Shown here piece after piece: positions 23,738-31,432 of a DNA stretch of 40,447 bases (its first letter is position 1; every line of letters starts with the position of its first letter). The stretch is from a virus. The stretch lies in the IMG/VR virus record IMGVR_UViG_3300040770_000214, positions 1 through 40,447 of that record. One strand, 5' to 3'. The position numbers were made by a program, and so were the translations under genes. The notes beneath the pieces are model-generated. The model had not been told where the DNA came from. It searched no databases and saw only the letters and a list, made by a program, of their open reading frames with translations.

Positions 23738-26092
23738 ATGAAAAAGATTATTTTTTTATTACTTGTGACTATATCAAGTTACAGTCAAACATTACAAAAC
23801 CCGACTTTTGGAAATGTAAAAATTAAGCAAAACGTAAATTCAACAACCTACACAAAGGTAAATGTACAAGAATCTGATGGTACTGTTAACACAATATCAA
23901 AATCAGATTTAATTGACGCTATATTTGTTGACAATGCCACGCAATTAACTACTTCAATAGGTAATATAAATAAGTTATATGTAACCAAAGATAATAACAT
24001 TATTTACAGATACAACGGTACAATATACGTTACATTAAGCGCGGACGTATCAGGTAAAGAAGATATTATAAATAAATCAAGTTCGTTCACGGCTTCAAGT
24101 ACTGTTACATACGCAAACACTAAAGCGTTGGTTGATGGTTTGGCGACGAAGGCGAATGATGCAGACGTTGTTAAGTTAACGGGTTCTCAAACGATATCAG
24201 GGCAAAAACAATTCAATAGCGCGGTAGGTATATCTTCAAATTCTTACTCTAGTTCTGGACTCTTAAATTTACAGGGCAATTCTACTTTTCCAGTGTTGCT
24301 TGCTGCTAACGGGGGGTCTGGTAAAACTATAACCACTTCGGTTACTAATGGAGTTGGGTTTAGTTCTAATGTTACATCAGGTAATAACGGTTTAAATTTT
24401 GAAGGTCAAAACAACAGCGTTAACACTTTTACAGTAAACAAAACAGGCGATATAGTAGGTAACACATATACAGGAGGTGCAACACTAACAGGAACACCCA
24501 CAGCACCTACACCAACAACAACAACGGGAATTGCGAATAAATCATATGTAGACGGCTTGGATGCTGGAAATGTGAAATTAAGTACCGTGCAAACTATATC
24601 TGGCGTAAAAACATTTTCTGGAGCTACTTTACAAGCTAATGCTATAACTGCAACTTCTTTTACGAGTTCAACAGCCCCAGCAGGTAACGTGCTATTAGCT
24701 GGGGGTGGAACTTTGGCAAATCCTATTACAGGAACAGGAATAACTAACTTCTTACCAAAATTCACTGGAACGGGAACGGTGGGGAATAGTATAATTTCAG
24801 ACGATGGTACTACTGTAATGATTAGTAAAACAGGAGCGACGACTTTAAACATACAGACTAATACAAGTGGAAATCCATCTTTAAATTTAATAGCAGGAGG
24901 GTCTGACGCATCGACTATTGTTTATGATAGAGCTACAAGTGAGTTAAGAATATCAAATAGTGGGGCTACAAACGCATTTAGGTTAAATAGTGCAGGAGCA
25001 GCTACATTCTCTTCTACTGTAACGGCAGGAGGAAATATTCTATCTGGAGTATCTTCTATATCAAATTGGAGTCAATCTGCAGCTATAGCTAGATTTGGGC
25101 ATCAAAATTTTAACACATTAGGAAATTACGGTTTTTTACAAGCGTCTGATGGTGTTGTTTTTTTAGCAGGACCAAGCGTAAATATTACAGGACCAACGGT
25201 GTTTTCTTCTACTGTAACGGCTTCGGCTTTAAACGTAAGCGATTCTAACAGTTATGCTTTTGGATCGGGTTCGGTTAAAGTGCTGGGAAATTCAGGTGCT
25301 AATGTTCTGGATATTCAAACAAGTAATACAAGTGCTTTGTTTATAAACGCTTTAAGACAAGCTACATTCTCTTCTACTGTAACGGCTTCAAACTTTAATT
25401 CAACGCTAGGGTCAAATTTTGCTACAACTTCTGGTAATGTAGGAATAGGGACTGCGACGCCAAATGCAAAAACACATATAAAAGGAGGATCTCAATCAAA
25501 TTCAATAACAGATGTATCTACAACTGGATCTCTTAGAATAGACACCGCAAATCCAGCTGTAACGGCTGTATTTGGATATGATGCTAGTGACAATGTATTT
25601 TTACAATCCGTAAATAGCTCTACAAATGTGAGTAAGCCTCTTTTAATTAACCCTTTTGGTGGAAACACCTTAATAGGCACTACAGCAGACAACGGTTCTA
25701 AGTTACAAGTCGCAGGCGCAGCCACATTCTCTTCTACTGTAACGGCTTCAAATGGTACGGCTTTAAATCATTTAATTACAAAGGCTCAGACGCTATACAA
25801 TTCACAGGCAATAACCGCAAATAAAACGGTTACAATATCAGAGTTTACAAACAATGAAGAATTGATAATTAGCGTAAATGCAACCGCTGGAAATGTAACG
25901 GTAACCTTACCCGCTTTTGCTAGTTTGCAAGGGTATAAAGTAACGGTTAAGAAAATGGATAGTTCAGCAAATAGCGTAATTATTACGGGTGTAAGTGCAA
26001 TAAATATCGATGGTGCATCTACATTAGTTGTATCGGGGCAATATGGTAAAGCAACAATTGGAGCAAATTCAACACAATATATAATTCTTTAA
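23738..26092 (+). CDS. Repeat-rich tail fibre with an N-terminal signal peptide
   Basis: A 784-residue protein. Residues 1-17 (MKKIIFLLLVTISSYSQ) are a typical flavobacterial Sec signal, unexpected for a virion part assembled in the cytoplasm. The body has fibre repeats VKLTGSQTISGQKQF and VKLSTVQTISGVKTF, the Bacteroidota fibre motif GNVGIGTATPNAKTHI, and four copies of a TFSSTVTA-type segment. The last 90 residues form a Thr/Val/Ala-rich beta domain. Codons such as GCG, ACG and TCG are common here and rare in the flanking genes, so recent acquisition is likely. It may be a fibre that kept a host gene's signal, or a secreted surface protein. Confidence 0.68.
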   Translation: MKKIIFLLLVTISSYSQTLQNPTFGNVKIKQNVNSTTYTKVNVQESDGTVNTISKSDLIDAIFVDNATQLTTSIGNINKLYVTKDNNIIYRYNGTIYVTLSADVSGKEDIINKSSSFTASSTVTYANTKALVDGLATKANDADVVKLTGSQTISGQKQFNSAVGISSNSYSSSGLLNLQGNSTFPVLLAANGGSGKTITTSVTNGVGFSSNVTSGNNGLNFEGQNNSVNTFTVNKTGDIVGNTYTGGATLTGTPTAPTPTTTTGIANKSYVDGLDAGNVKLSTVQTISGVKTFSGATLQANAITATSFTSSTAPAGNVLLAGGGTLANPITGTGITNFLPKFTGTGTVGNSIISDDGTTVMISKTGATTLNIQTNTSGNPSLNLIAGGSDASTIVYDRATSELRISNSGATNAFRLNSAGAATFSSTVTAGGNILSGVSSISNWSQSAAIARFGHQNFNTLGNYGFLQASDGVVFLAGPSVNITGPTVFSSTVTASALNVSDSNSYAFGSGSVKVLGNSGANVLDIQTSNTSALFINALRQATFSSTVTASNFNSTLGSNFATTSGNVGIGTATPNAKTHIKGGSQSNSITDVSTTGSLRIDTANPAVTAVFGYDASDNVFLQSVNSSTNVSKPLLINPFGGNTLIGTTADNGSKLQVAGAATFSSTVTASNGTALNHLITKAQTLYNSQAITANKTVTISEFTNNEELIISVNATAGNVTVTLPAFASLQGYKVTVKKMDSSANSVIITGVSAINIDGASTLVVSGQYGKATIGANSTQYIIL
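25001..25746 (+). repeat. Four near-identical 20-26-base repeats in the fibre gene
   Basis: A core ending TTCTTCTACTGTAACGG occurs four times at about 25001-25026, 25201-25221, 25361-25386 and 25721-25746. Three copies share the longer form that begins GCTACATTCTC or GCCACATTCTC. All encode TFSSTVTA or a close variant in the same frame. DNA identity between copies is higher than protein selection alone requires, which suggests recent duplication or recombination between fibre modules. Confidence 0.75.
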
Positions 26093-26095
26093 TCT

Positions 26096-26674
26096 ATGAA
26101 AAAGTACTTATTTTTATTTTTAGTTTCAGTTTATTCTTTTGGGCAATCGGTTGCAGACCCACGTTTAATTGTTTCACGTACCGCGCCAATAACCTTGACG
26201 ACAGCGTGGCAAGAAGTTTTTTATACAGGAGTCGAAGCAGGCAAAACATTAAATACATTTGGTAAAGACCCCGTTACAAATAAACTTGTATTCGATTATA
26301 ATTCAACTACAAATTTATTAACTTACAACGAATTTTACCCACATAATTTTAATCTGTTTTTTGAGTTCCGTACTACTTCAACTATTATAAGCACAAAAGC
26401 AACGCTACAATTAAGATTTGCAATACCAAACGGAATCAGCCCGGGTGTAGATTTAAATTTTCCTTTTGAAAATCAGGGCGGCTACATAGACGTTTATGAC
26501 GTGTCGCTTTTTAATTTTGCGGTTAATAACAAACCGTTTGTGTTACCTTTGTATATCGGAAATGCGTTGAAAGCAAATGGATTTAAAATATATGTAAAAC
26601 TATCTACTGCTACGGTAGGAGGCACCACAATAGATTATACATCTTTAAGTATTCAAGGAATAGCACGTAATTAA
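26096..26674 (+). CDS. Signal-peptide-bearing accessory fibre or surface protein
   Basis: A 192-residue protein starting three bases after the fibre gene. Residues 1-17 (MKKYLFLFLVSVYSFGQ) form a second flavobacterial-type signal peptide. The rest is beta-rich and has no Cys (VFYTGVEAGKTLNTFGKDPV and later strands). Codon use is like that of the fibre gene and unlike the genes after it, so the two probably arrived together. It could cap or chaperone the fibre, or be exported to the cell surface. No family recognised. Confidence 0.65.
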   Translation: MKKYLFLFLVSVYSFGQSVADPRLIVSRTAPITLTTAWQEVFYTGVEAGKTLNTFGKDPVTNKLVFDYNSTTNLLTYNEFYPHNFNLFFEFRTTSTIISTKATLQLRFAIPNGISPGVDLNFPFENQGGYIDVYDVSLFNFAVNNKPFVLPLYIGNALKANGFKIYVKLSTATVGGTTIDYTSLSIQGIARN

Positions 26675-26748
26675 TACGAAATCACTAATCACATTAGCAC
26701 TTAGTGCAATAGTAGTCTTAATAATAATTTTAATACATAGAAAGTAAC

Positions 26749-27084
26749 ATGCAAAAATTTTTAGAACAATTACTCGGAACAACAGATTTACCAACTTATG
26801 CAGCATGGTTTATTTTAGCTTTTATAGGGGCTTTTGCAGGAGTATTAGTAAGAGCGCAATTAAAGTACAAAAACAGCCAAGGAACACCAGACAAATGGTC
26901 TTTAAAGTTTTTACTTAATGACAACCTATTAGGTTTATTCATTGGTTTTTTTATCACCTTTATTTTCATACGCTTTTCAAAAGAAATGTTAAACATGGAA
27001 CCAACTGCTTTTGGAGCACTTATTATTGGTGTTACTAACAATGAATTAGCAACTTTATTTATTAGTTTTAAAGCAAGAAAGTAA
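26749..27084 (+). CDS. Holin candidate
   Basis: A 111-residue membrane protein with spans at about 17-36 (YAAWFILAFIGAFAGVLVRA) and 58-77 (LLGLFIGFFITFIFIRF), and perhaps a third weaker one at 86-104. A charged loop lies between them and a basic C-terminus (KARK) follows. Size, topology and position at the head of the lysis cassette, two genes before the endolysin, fit a holin that times lysis by opening the inner membrane. No sequence family was recognised, so this is by topology and context. Confidence 0.65.
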   Translation: MQKFLEQLLGTTDLPTYAAWFILAFIGAFAGVLVRAQLKYKNSQGTPDKWSLKFLLNDNLLGLFIGFFITFIFIRFSKEMLNMEPTAFGALIIGVTNNELATLFISFKARK

Positions 27085-27088
27085 ATTT

Positions 27089-27730
27089 ATGTTACAAATC
27101 ATAGAAAAGCTATTCCTACCGGTTTTACTAATGGCAACTTCAATAGGGTTGCCATTTTACCTAGAAAACCGAAAGCTTAAAAAAGAAAATTCCAAATTAA
27201 CTATTAAAGTTAAAGACCAATCAATATTTGTTCAATTTATATTTAAAACCTCGAATGAATCATTTGAAATTTGTAAGCAAATATTAAAAAATACAAAAGC
27301 ATCAAGGGTTCATTTGTTTACAGCTAGTAATGGTAAATCTGATTTAAAGTATTGCAATTCATTATTTGGATTTGAATTAGTCAATGATCGTATAGAAGTT
27401 TCGTGTGACACATACAAAGCTTTAGAGTTTGACAACGCTTATAACATAATGCTTAAAAATTCAGAAACTAGTAAAAAAGTAGTTTTAGATGTTGCTAAAA
27501 TGCAAGATTGCTTACTTAAAAATATTTATAATAGTATAAGAATAAAGCATTCTATTGTAGTATTTTCTTTTAGATGTTCTATAGACAACGAAAATGATAG
27601 GATATTTTACTTAAGCATAGCGACAAAATTAGATGAGCCATTTAGCAGTGATGAAGAAATTTACATAAAGCAAAAAACAGATGAATTAAAATATGTGCTT
27701 AAAAACATAATGAATTTAAATAACCAATAA
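27089..27730 (+). CDS. Membrane-anchored protein of unknown function in the lysis cassette
   Basis: A 213-residue protein with one N-terminal hydrophobic segment (about 6-25, EKLFLPVLLMATSIGLPFYL), a short basic coiled coil, and a soluble domain of about 165 residues. The segment ASRVHLFTASNGKSD followed by strands and helices is faintly reminiscent of GAF-type ligand-binding domains, which I cannot confirm. It is encoded four bases after the holin candidate and one base before the endolysin, so it is likely co-expressed with lysis. It could be a lysis regulator, an antiholin or a superinfection-exclusion protein. Confidence 0.55.
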   Translation: MLQIIEKLFLPVLLMATSIGLPFYLENRKLKKENSKLTIKVKDQSIFVQFIFKTSNESFEICKQILKNTKASRVHLFTASNGKSDLKYCNSLFGFELVNDRIEVSCDTYKALEFDNAYNIMLKNSETSKKVVLDVAKMQDCLLKNIYNSIRIKHSIVVFSFRCSIDNENDRIFYLSIATKLDEPFSSDEEIYIKQKTDELKYVLKNIMNLNNQ

Positions 27731-27731
27731 G

Positions 27732-28301
27732 ATGAGATCAGGTATCAGAGAAGAGAAGTTTAAAGAAGCAGCAAAAAGAATTGGTTGCGAAGTAGCAATG
27801 ATCAAAGCTGTAGACGCTAAAGAGAGTAGAGGTGGAGGCTACTTGTCAAACGGTGATGTAAAAATATTGTTCGAACCACATATATTCTGGAAGTATCTAA
27901 GGCTTGCTAAAATTAAACCTATCCTATCTGATATTTGTTATCCTACATGGGGAACTAAACCTTATGGCAAAGAAAGTGCTCAACATAGTAGATTACAACA
28001 AGCTGTAGCTATAAACAGAGATGTTGCATTAATGTCAGCATCATGGGGTAGGTTTCAAATAATGGGTTTTAACTTTAAAGCTTGTGGTTGTAAAAATATT
28101 CAAGAGTTTGTAAACAGAATGATAGAAAGCGAAGAAGCTCAGTTAGAACTTTTTGTAAACTACATTATAAATTCACATCTTGATGATGAACTAGAAAACA
28201 AAGACTTTAAAGGTTTTGGAAATGGTTACAATGGCCCTTTGTATTACAGAAATGCTTATGATACGAAATTAAAAGCATTATATTTAAAATTTAAAAACTA
28301 A
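27732..28301 (+). CDS. Endolysin, N-acetylmuramidase family (DUF3380 type)
   Basis: Cleaves the glycan backbone of peptidoglycan at the end of infection. Its 189 residues form one catalytic domain. Glu31 in AVDAKESRGGGYL is the probable catalytic acid. EPHIFW (48-53), SASWGRFQIMGFN (102-114) and GYNGPLYYRNAYD (165-177) are family signature segments. There is no signal peptide, so export depends on the holin. It lies between the membrane protein and the spanin candidate. Assignment is strong. Confidence 0.88.
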   Translation: MRSGIREEKFKEAAKRIGCEVAMIKAVDAKESRGGGYLSNGDVKILFEPHIFWKYLRLAKIKPILSDICYPTWGTKPYGKESAQHSRLQQAVAINRDVALMSASWGRFQIMGFNFKACGCKNIQEFVNRMIESEEAQLELFVNYIINSHLDDELENKDFKGFGNGYNGPLYYRNAYDTKLKALYLKFKN

Positions 28302-28305
28302 TAAC

Positions 28306-28833
28306 ATGAAAAAATTAATTATGATATTGATAGGATTATTTATTATATCCTGTGGAGCTAGAAAAGCAGAGAAGAAAACAGAACAGAGTACAACTAAAGA
28401 TAACACTGTTTCTACAGATAAATCAACTGTAAACACTTATACTAATGTTAAAGACTCAACAGTTATAGAAACCAACTTTTTAGATAGTACTAAAGTTGAG
28501 ACTATTGAATATACACCAATAGACCCAAGCAAAGAGTCTTCTATAACTGATAGCGATGGCAGAACCCATACTTTTAAGAATTTATCATACAAGAAAACCA
28601 AGAAGAATAAAAGCAAAATTAATTCCAGCAAAGTAACTAGCAACTCAAATTCTACAACTGAGGTTGAAGCTAAAAATAACAAAATAGTAAAAGCAGATAA
28701 AGTATCAAAAGTAATAAAAAATGATAAGCTTGTTGATAGAAAAAGCTGGAGTTTATTAAATCTGCTATGGCTTTTAATACCAATGGGTATAATACTTCTA
28801 ATACTAAATAAGGATAAAACATGGTGGATTTAA
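28306..28833 (+). CDS. Unimolecular spanin candidate (lipoprotein with C-terminal span)
   Basis: Disrupts the outer membrane in the last step of Gram-negative lysis. Its 175 residues start with a lipoprotein signal (MKKLIMILIGLFIISCG, modified Cys16). A long Ser/Thr/Lys-rich periplasmic stretch follows, and a transmembrane helix at about 149-167 (WSLLNLLWLLIPMGIILLIL) ends in a short basic tail. An outer-membrane lipid anchor and an inner-membrane helix on one chain is the layout of T1 gp11-type spanins. It starts four bases after the endolysin stop. No enzyme motif is present. Confidence 0.8.
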   Translation: MKKLIMILIGLFIISCGARKAEKKTEQSTTKDNTVSTDKSTVNTYTNVKDSTVIETNFLDSTKVETIEYTPIDPSKESSITDSDGRTHTFKNLSYKKTKKNKSKINSSKVTSNSNSTTEVEAKNNKIVKADKVSKVIKNDKLVDRKSWSLLNLLWLLIPMGIILLILNKDKTWWI

Positions 28834-28865
28834 TGTTGCTAAGCATTAAAATTTGATATCCCAGA

Positions 28866-28887
28866 TCATCACCAGATAGTTAAAATA
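28866..28887. repeat. Dispersed CCAGATAG motif, diverged copy
   Basis: TCATCACCAGATAGTTAAAA resembles the copies at 2797-2822 and 40422-40447. It lies shortly after the last lysis gene. The rest of 28834-29309 holds the second inverted-repeat element and a promoter-like box but no gene. Confidence 0.45.
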
Positions 28888-28949
28888 ATGTTTATGTATA
28901 ATCATATTAAAATGTTATTAATTTTCAACCAGCAATCCTATTTGAGATT

Positions 28950-29139
28950 GTAAACAATAAGAAACAATATAAACAATTCATTGTTTCTTCCTGAAGCATT
29001 GGTTTTATTGGCTTTTCAATAAAATAAACAATGTAAACAATAAAAATAATAAATAATTAGAATATATTAATATATTAGTAATAGGATATATAAATATATT
29101 AAAAAGGAAGTAGGGGGAAATATTGTTTACATTGTTTAC
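28950..29139. repeat. Inverted-repeat element, copy 2
   Basis: A 190-bp element homologous to 858-1063. The left arm (28950-28977) has three AAACAAT units starting GTAAACAATAAG. It is followed by an inverted ATTGTTTCTT, ATTGGTTTTATTGG, the pair AATAAACAATGTAAACAAT, an AT-rich block with ATATATT repeats, and a G-rich GGAAGTAGGGGGAAA. The right arm is ATTGTTTACATTGTTTAC (29122-29139). The order of parts is the same as in copy 1, but the right arm has two units where copy 1 has three. It sits between the late and early regions, just upstream of the helix-turn-helix gene. Confidence 0.75.
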
Positions 29140-29214
29140 ATATTTTTAAAAACTGATCTGAACCGTTGGAAACATTGGCCCGAAGTAAGAAACAATAAAT
29201 TTTAAAAGGTTTAA

Positions 29215-29222
29215 TATATTTG
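29215..29222 (+). promoter_or_regulatory. -7 promoter box of the early operon
   Basis: TATATTTG matches TAnnTTTG exactly, about 90 bases upstream of the first early gene and downstream of the inverted-repeat element. There is no clear -33 TTG at 19 bases. Probably the promoter for 29310 onward. Confidence 0.5.
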
Positions 29223-29309
29223 TAACAAAAAATAAATTTTTACAAAAAGACATAATTATTTTTTTTAACTGATTTTTATTATTAATTTAGCAGCATAAAT
29301 AAACACAAA

Positions 29310-29717
29310 ATGAATAATTTTAACCTGCAGACTATAATAACTAAATACAAGCTTGACGAAAGCAGCTTAGCAAAAGAATTGTTCCCTAAAAACAAATTTG
29401 CTAAAAATGCTCTTAGACGCGTATTATCAGGTATATCATATTTAGATACATGGCAATTATGTAAATTATCAGAAATTGCATGCATAGAAATATCAGAGCT
29501 TTTTACTGATAGCAACAGTTGGTACAGAGTATCATCAGACAATGTTATAAAATTCAATAGAAATAATTACAGAGTTGAATTAAACGTTGAAACTAAAATA
29601 ACTGAAATATTTGTATCAGATAAGTTAGTCGCTGTAGAGACATTAATATCTGATAAGAATATAAAGCTTAGTGAGTATTTAAAATTAGTAGACGAAACAA
29701 TAATTAATTTAATATAG
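29310..29717 (+). CDS. Helix-turn-helix DNA-binding protein
   Basis: A 135-residue protein, first gene of the early operon. Residues about 10-66 (KLDESSLAKELFP, ALRRVLSGISYLDTWQLCKL, ACIEISELF) have the spacing of a Cro/C1 (XRE) helix-turn-helix. The C-terminal half is strand-like (NVETKITEIFVSDKLVAVET) and may dimerise. It is a good candidate for the regulator that binds the repeats just upstream at 28950-29139 or the phased TGTTAA boxes, but that link is inference. Not obviously a lysogeny repressor, as no integrase is present. Confidence 0.65.
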   Translation: MNNFNLQTIITKYKLDESSLAKELFPKNKFAKNALRRVLSGISYLDTWQLCKLSEIACIEISELFTDSNSWYRVSSDNVIKFNRNNYRVELNVETKITEIFVSDKLVAVETLISDKNIKLSEYLKLVDETIINLI

Positions 29718-29723
29718 TAAACC

Positions 29724-30131
29724 ATGAATGTAATCAAAGTAAAGTTCAATATTGATATTGACAACGAACAACAATTAAAAAGCTTCAATAATTTTGTAGC
29801 ATCTTTAAAATCTAATGGTGGAACATCACCAGTAATTGAAGCTCCGGTTAAAGATATTAAAGCAAAACAAGAAGCAACAGTGCAGCAGCCAGCAACACAA
29901 CAAACTACAAAACCTGCTGCACAAGCTTCTACTCCTGAACCAGGTGCTAACGAAGGTGAGCATACAGCTGTTAAGAAATTAGATGCAATCAGAAAGTTAA
30001 TCGGCCTAAAAGCTGGTGAACACAGAGAAGCAATGAAATTAAAACTTAACGAGTATGGTGTATCAACGGCTACAGATTTGCCAGTTGATAAGTACGCTGA
30101 GTTCCATGAGTATTTAGAAAAGCTAGCTTAA
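29724..30131 (+). CDS. Hypothetical early protein with Pro/Gln/Thr-rich linker
   Basis: A 135-residue protein with a small strand-helix N-terminal part (1-31), a low-complexity linker (about 32-78, rich in Gln, Thr, Pro and Ala), and a helical C-terminal domain (about 82-135, KKLDAIRKLIGLKAGEHREA, then DKYAEFHEYLEKLA). It starts six bases after the regulator and ends one base before the nuclease gene. A tether between two partners in the recombination or replication complex is possible. No family recognised. Confidence 0.6.
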   Translation: MNVIKVKFNIDIDNEQQLKSFNNFVASLKSNGGTSPVIEAPVKDIKAKQEATVQQPATQQTTKPAAQASTPEPGANEGEHTAVKKLDAIRKLIGLKAGEHREAMKLKLNEYGVSTATDLPVDKYAEFHEYLEKLA

Positions 30132-30132
30132 T

Positions 30133-31341
30133 ATGAGTGATGCACAAAACCATGCAGAGAGAGCACACTCGCTACTCTCTGCTTCTGGTTCATCTAGGTG
30201 GATGAACTGTACTCCATCAGCTAGAAAGGAAGAACACATTCCTAATGTATCTAGTCCCTATGCTGAAGAAGGTACTCTAGCTCATGAGCTATCAGAAATT
30301 GAATTAAAAAAGTACTTCAAGATAATCAATATATTTGAATACAAAAATAGATTGCAAGTTATAGAAGATAATGATTTGTACTCTGATGACATGCCTGAGT
30401 TTGTTGATACTTATGTAACATACTGCATAGAACAAGTTAATTATTACAAATCAATATATAAATCTGTAGAAATATCTATAGAAGAGAAAATTGATTTAAC
30501 TGCATACATACCTGAGGGTTTTGGAGCAAATGACTTTGTTATAATAGCTGATGACTTGATTATAAAAGATAATTCTGTACCTAGCAGTATTATTGAAGTT
30601 ATTGATTTGAAGTATGGTAGAGGTGTAAGCGTATCAGCTATTGATAATTCACAACTAAAGCTTTATGGTTTAGGTTCTGTGTTTAAGCATAGACTTTCAT
30701 ATAATATGAAAGACATAAAACTTACTGTAGTTCAACCTAGAACTTATTCTATATCGTCATTTGTTATAGATGTGCATGAACTAGAAGAGTGGGCTAATAC
30801 AGAAGTTGTATCAAAAGCAAAAATAGCATTTGAAGGAGGTGGAGAATTAAATCCAGGAGAATGGTGTAAGTTCTGTAGGTTTAAACCTAAATGCAGAGCT
30901 GTTTATGATGATAATCAAAAGCTTATGGAGAAGGATTTCGCAGACCTAGATGAATTAACAGAAGAGGAAATAAAGTCAGTGTTTGAAAAAGCAGACCAAA
31001 TAACTTCATGGGTAAATTCTGTTAATGCATATATTCTCGATAAGTTACTGAAGAAAGAAAAATTCGAAGGTTATAAATTGGTTAAAGGTAGAAGTACACG
31101 TAAGTTTAAATCAGCAGCAGAAACAGCCGCAGCATTGAGTAAAGATGGATTTAAAACTGATGACTTCATGTCAGAACCTAAGTTGTTAGGTATAACTGCT
31201 ATTGAAAAACTAGTTGGTAAAAAAGTATTTGAAACCAAATACACTGATCTGATTTTTAAAACAGAGCCAAAGCCATCTATAGCACCAATCAGTGATGTAA
31301 GAGATAGTTTCTTTAGTTCTGCTGAAAATGACTTCCTATAA
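30133..31341 (+). CDS. Cas4/AddB-like PD-(D/E)XK nuclease (DUF2800 type)
   Basis: A 402-residue nuclease found in phage replication modules. An N-terminal LLSASGSSRWMNCTPSARKE carries Cys26, GTLAHELSE holds His51, Asp134 lies in GANDFVIIAD, and EVIDLKYG provides Asp158-x-Lys160 of the nuclease core. QLKLYGLG (174-181) matches the downstream Gln motif. Cys245, Cys248 and Cys254 (CKFCRFKPKC) together with Cys26 would hold an iron-sulphur cluster. It probably trims or resects DNA ends in recombination. It is encoded next to the single-strand-binding-like gene, the usual pairing for this family. Confidence 0.85.
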   Translation: MSDAQNHAERAHSLLSASGSSRWMNCTPSARKEEHIPNVSSPYAEEGTLAHELSEIELKKYFKIINIFEYKNRLQVIEDNDLYSDDMPEFVDTYVTYCIEQVNYYKSIYKSVEISIEEKIDLTAYIPEGFGANDFVIIADDLIIKDNSVPSSIIEVIDLKYGRGVSVSAIDNSQLKLYGLGSVFKHRLSYNMKDIKLTVVQPRTYSISSFVIDVHELEEWANTEVVSKAKIAFEGGGELNPGEWCKFCRFKPKCRAVYDDNQKLMEKDFADLDELTEEEIKSVFEKADQITSWVNSVNAYILDKLLKKEKFEGYKLVKGRSTRKFKSAAETAAALSKDGFKTDDFMSEPKLLGITAIEKLVGKKVFETKYTDLIFKTEPKPSIAPISDVRDSFFSSAENDFL

Positions 31342-31373
31342 AATTTTTATTAATAGTATAAAATAATTTTTTT
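31340..31373 (+). terminator. Weak AT-only terminator candidate
   Basis: AAAATTTTTAT (31340-31350) can pair imperfectly with ATAAAATAATTTT (31358-31370), followed by a T-run. A promoter box follows at 31391, so a transcription break here is sensible, but the stem has no G-C pairs. Confidence 0.3.
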
Positions 31374-31390
31374 CATAAGTATTTATAATT

Positions 31391-31398
31391 TATATTTG
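31391..31398 (+). promoter_or_regulatory. -7 promoter box of the DUF2815 gene
   Basis: TATATTTG matches TAnnTTTG exactly, 34 bases upstream of the ATG at 31433. The gene encodes an abundant-type DNA-binding protein, and its unit ends at the hairpin at 31974-32043. Confidence 0.5.
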
Positions 31399-31432
31399 CT
31401 TAACAATTTTAATTAATTAAATCCATAAAATC

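Noticed and set aside
24406-24852. Leftward 148-residue frame in the fibre gene
   Set aside because: Val- and Pro-rich shadow of a Thr/Gly-rich coding sequence.
26670-26747. Short frame encoding a convincing membrane span (SLITLALSAIVVLIIILIHRK)
   Set aside because: No ATG, GTG or TTG start exists after the preceding in-frame stop. It could be a relic of a holin-like gene or use a rare start, but I cannot support it as a gene.
30133-31341. DUF2800 protein as a sign of a CRISPR adaptation module
   Set aside because: Cas4-like folds are common in phage replication modules. No cas1, cas2 or repeats are nearby, and the DUF2815 partner is the usual phage neighbour.
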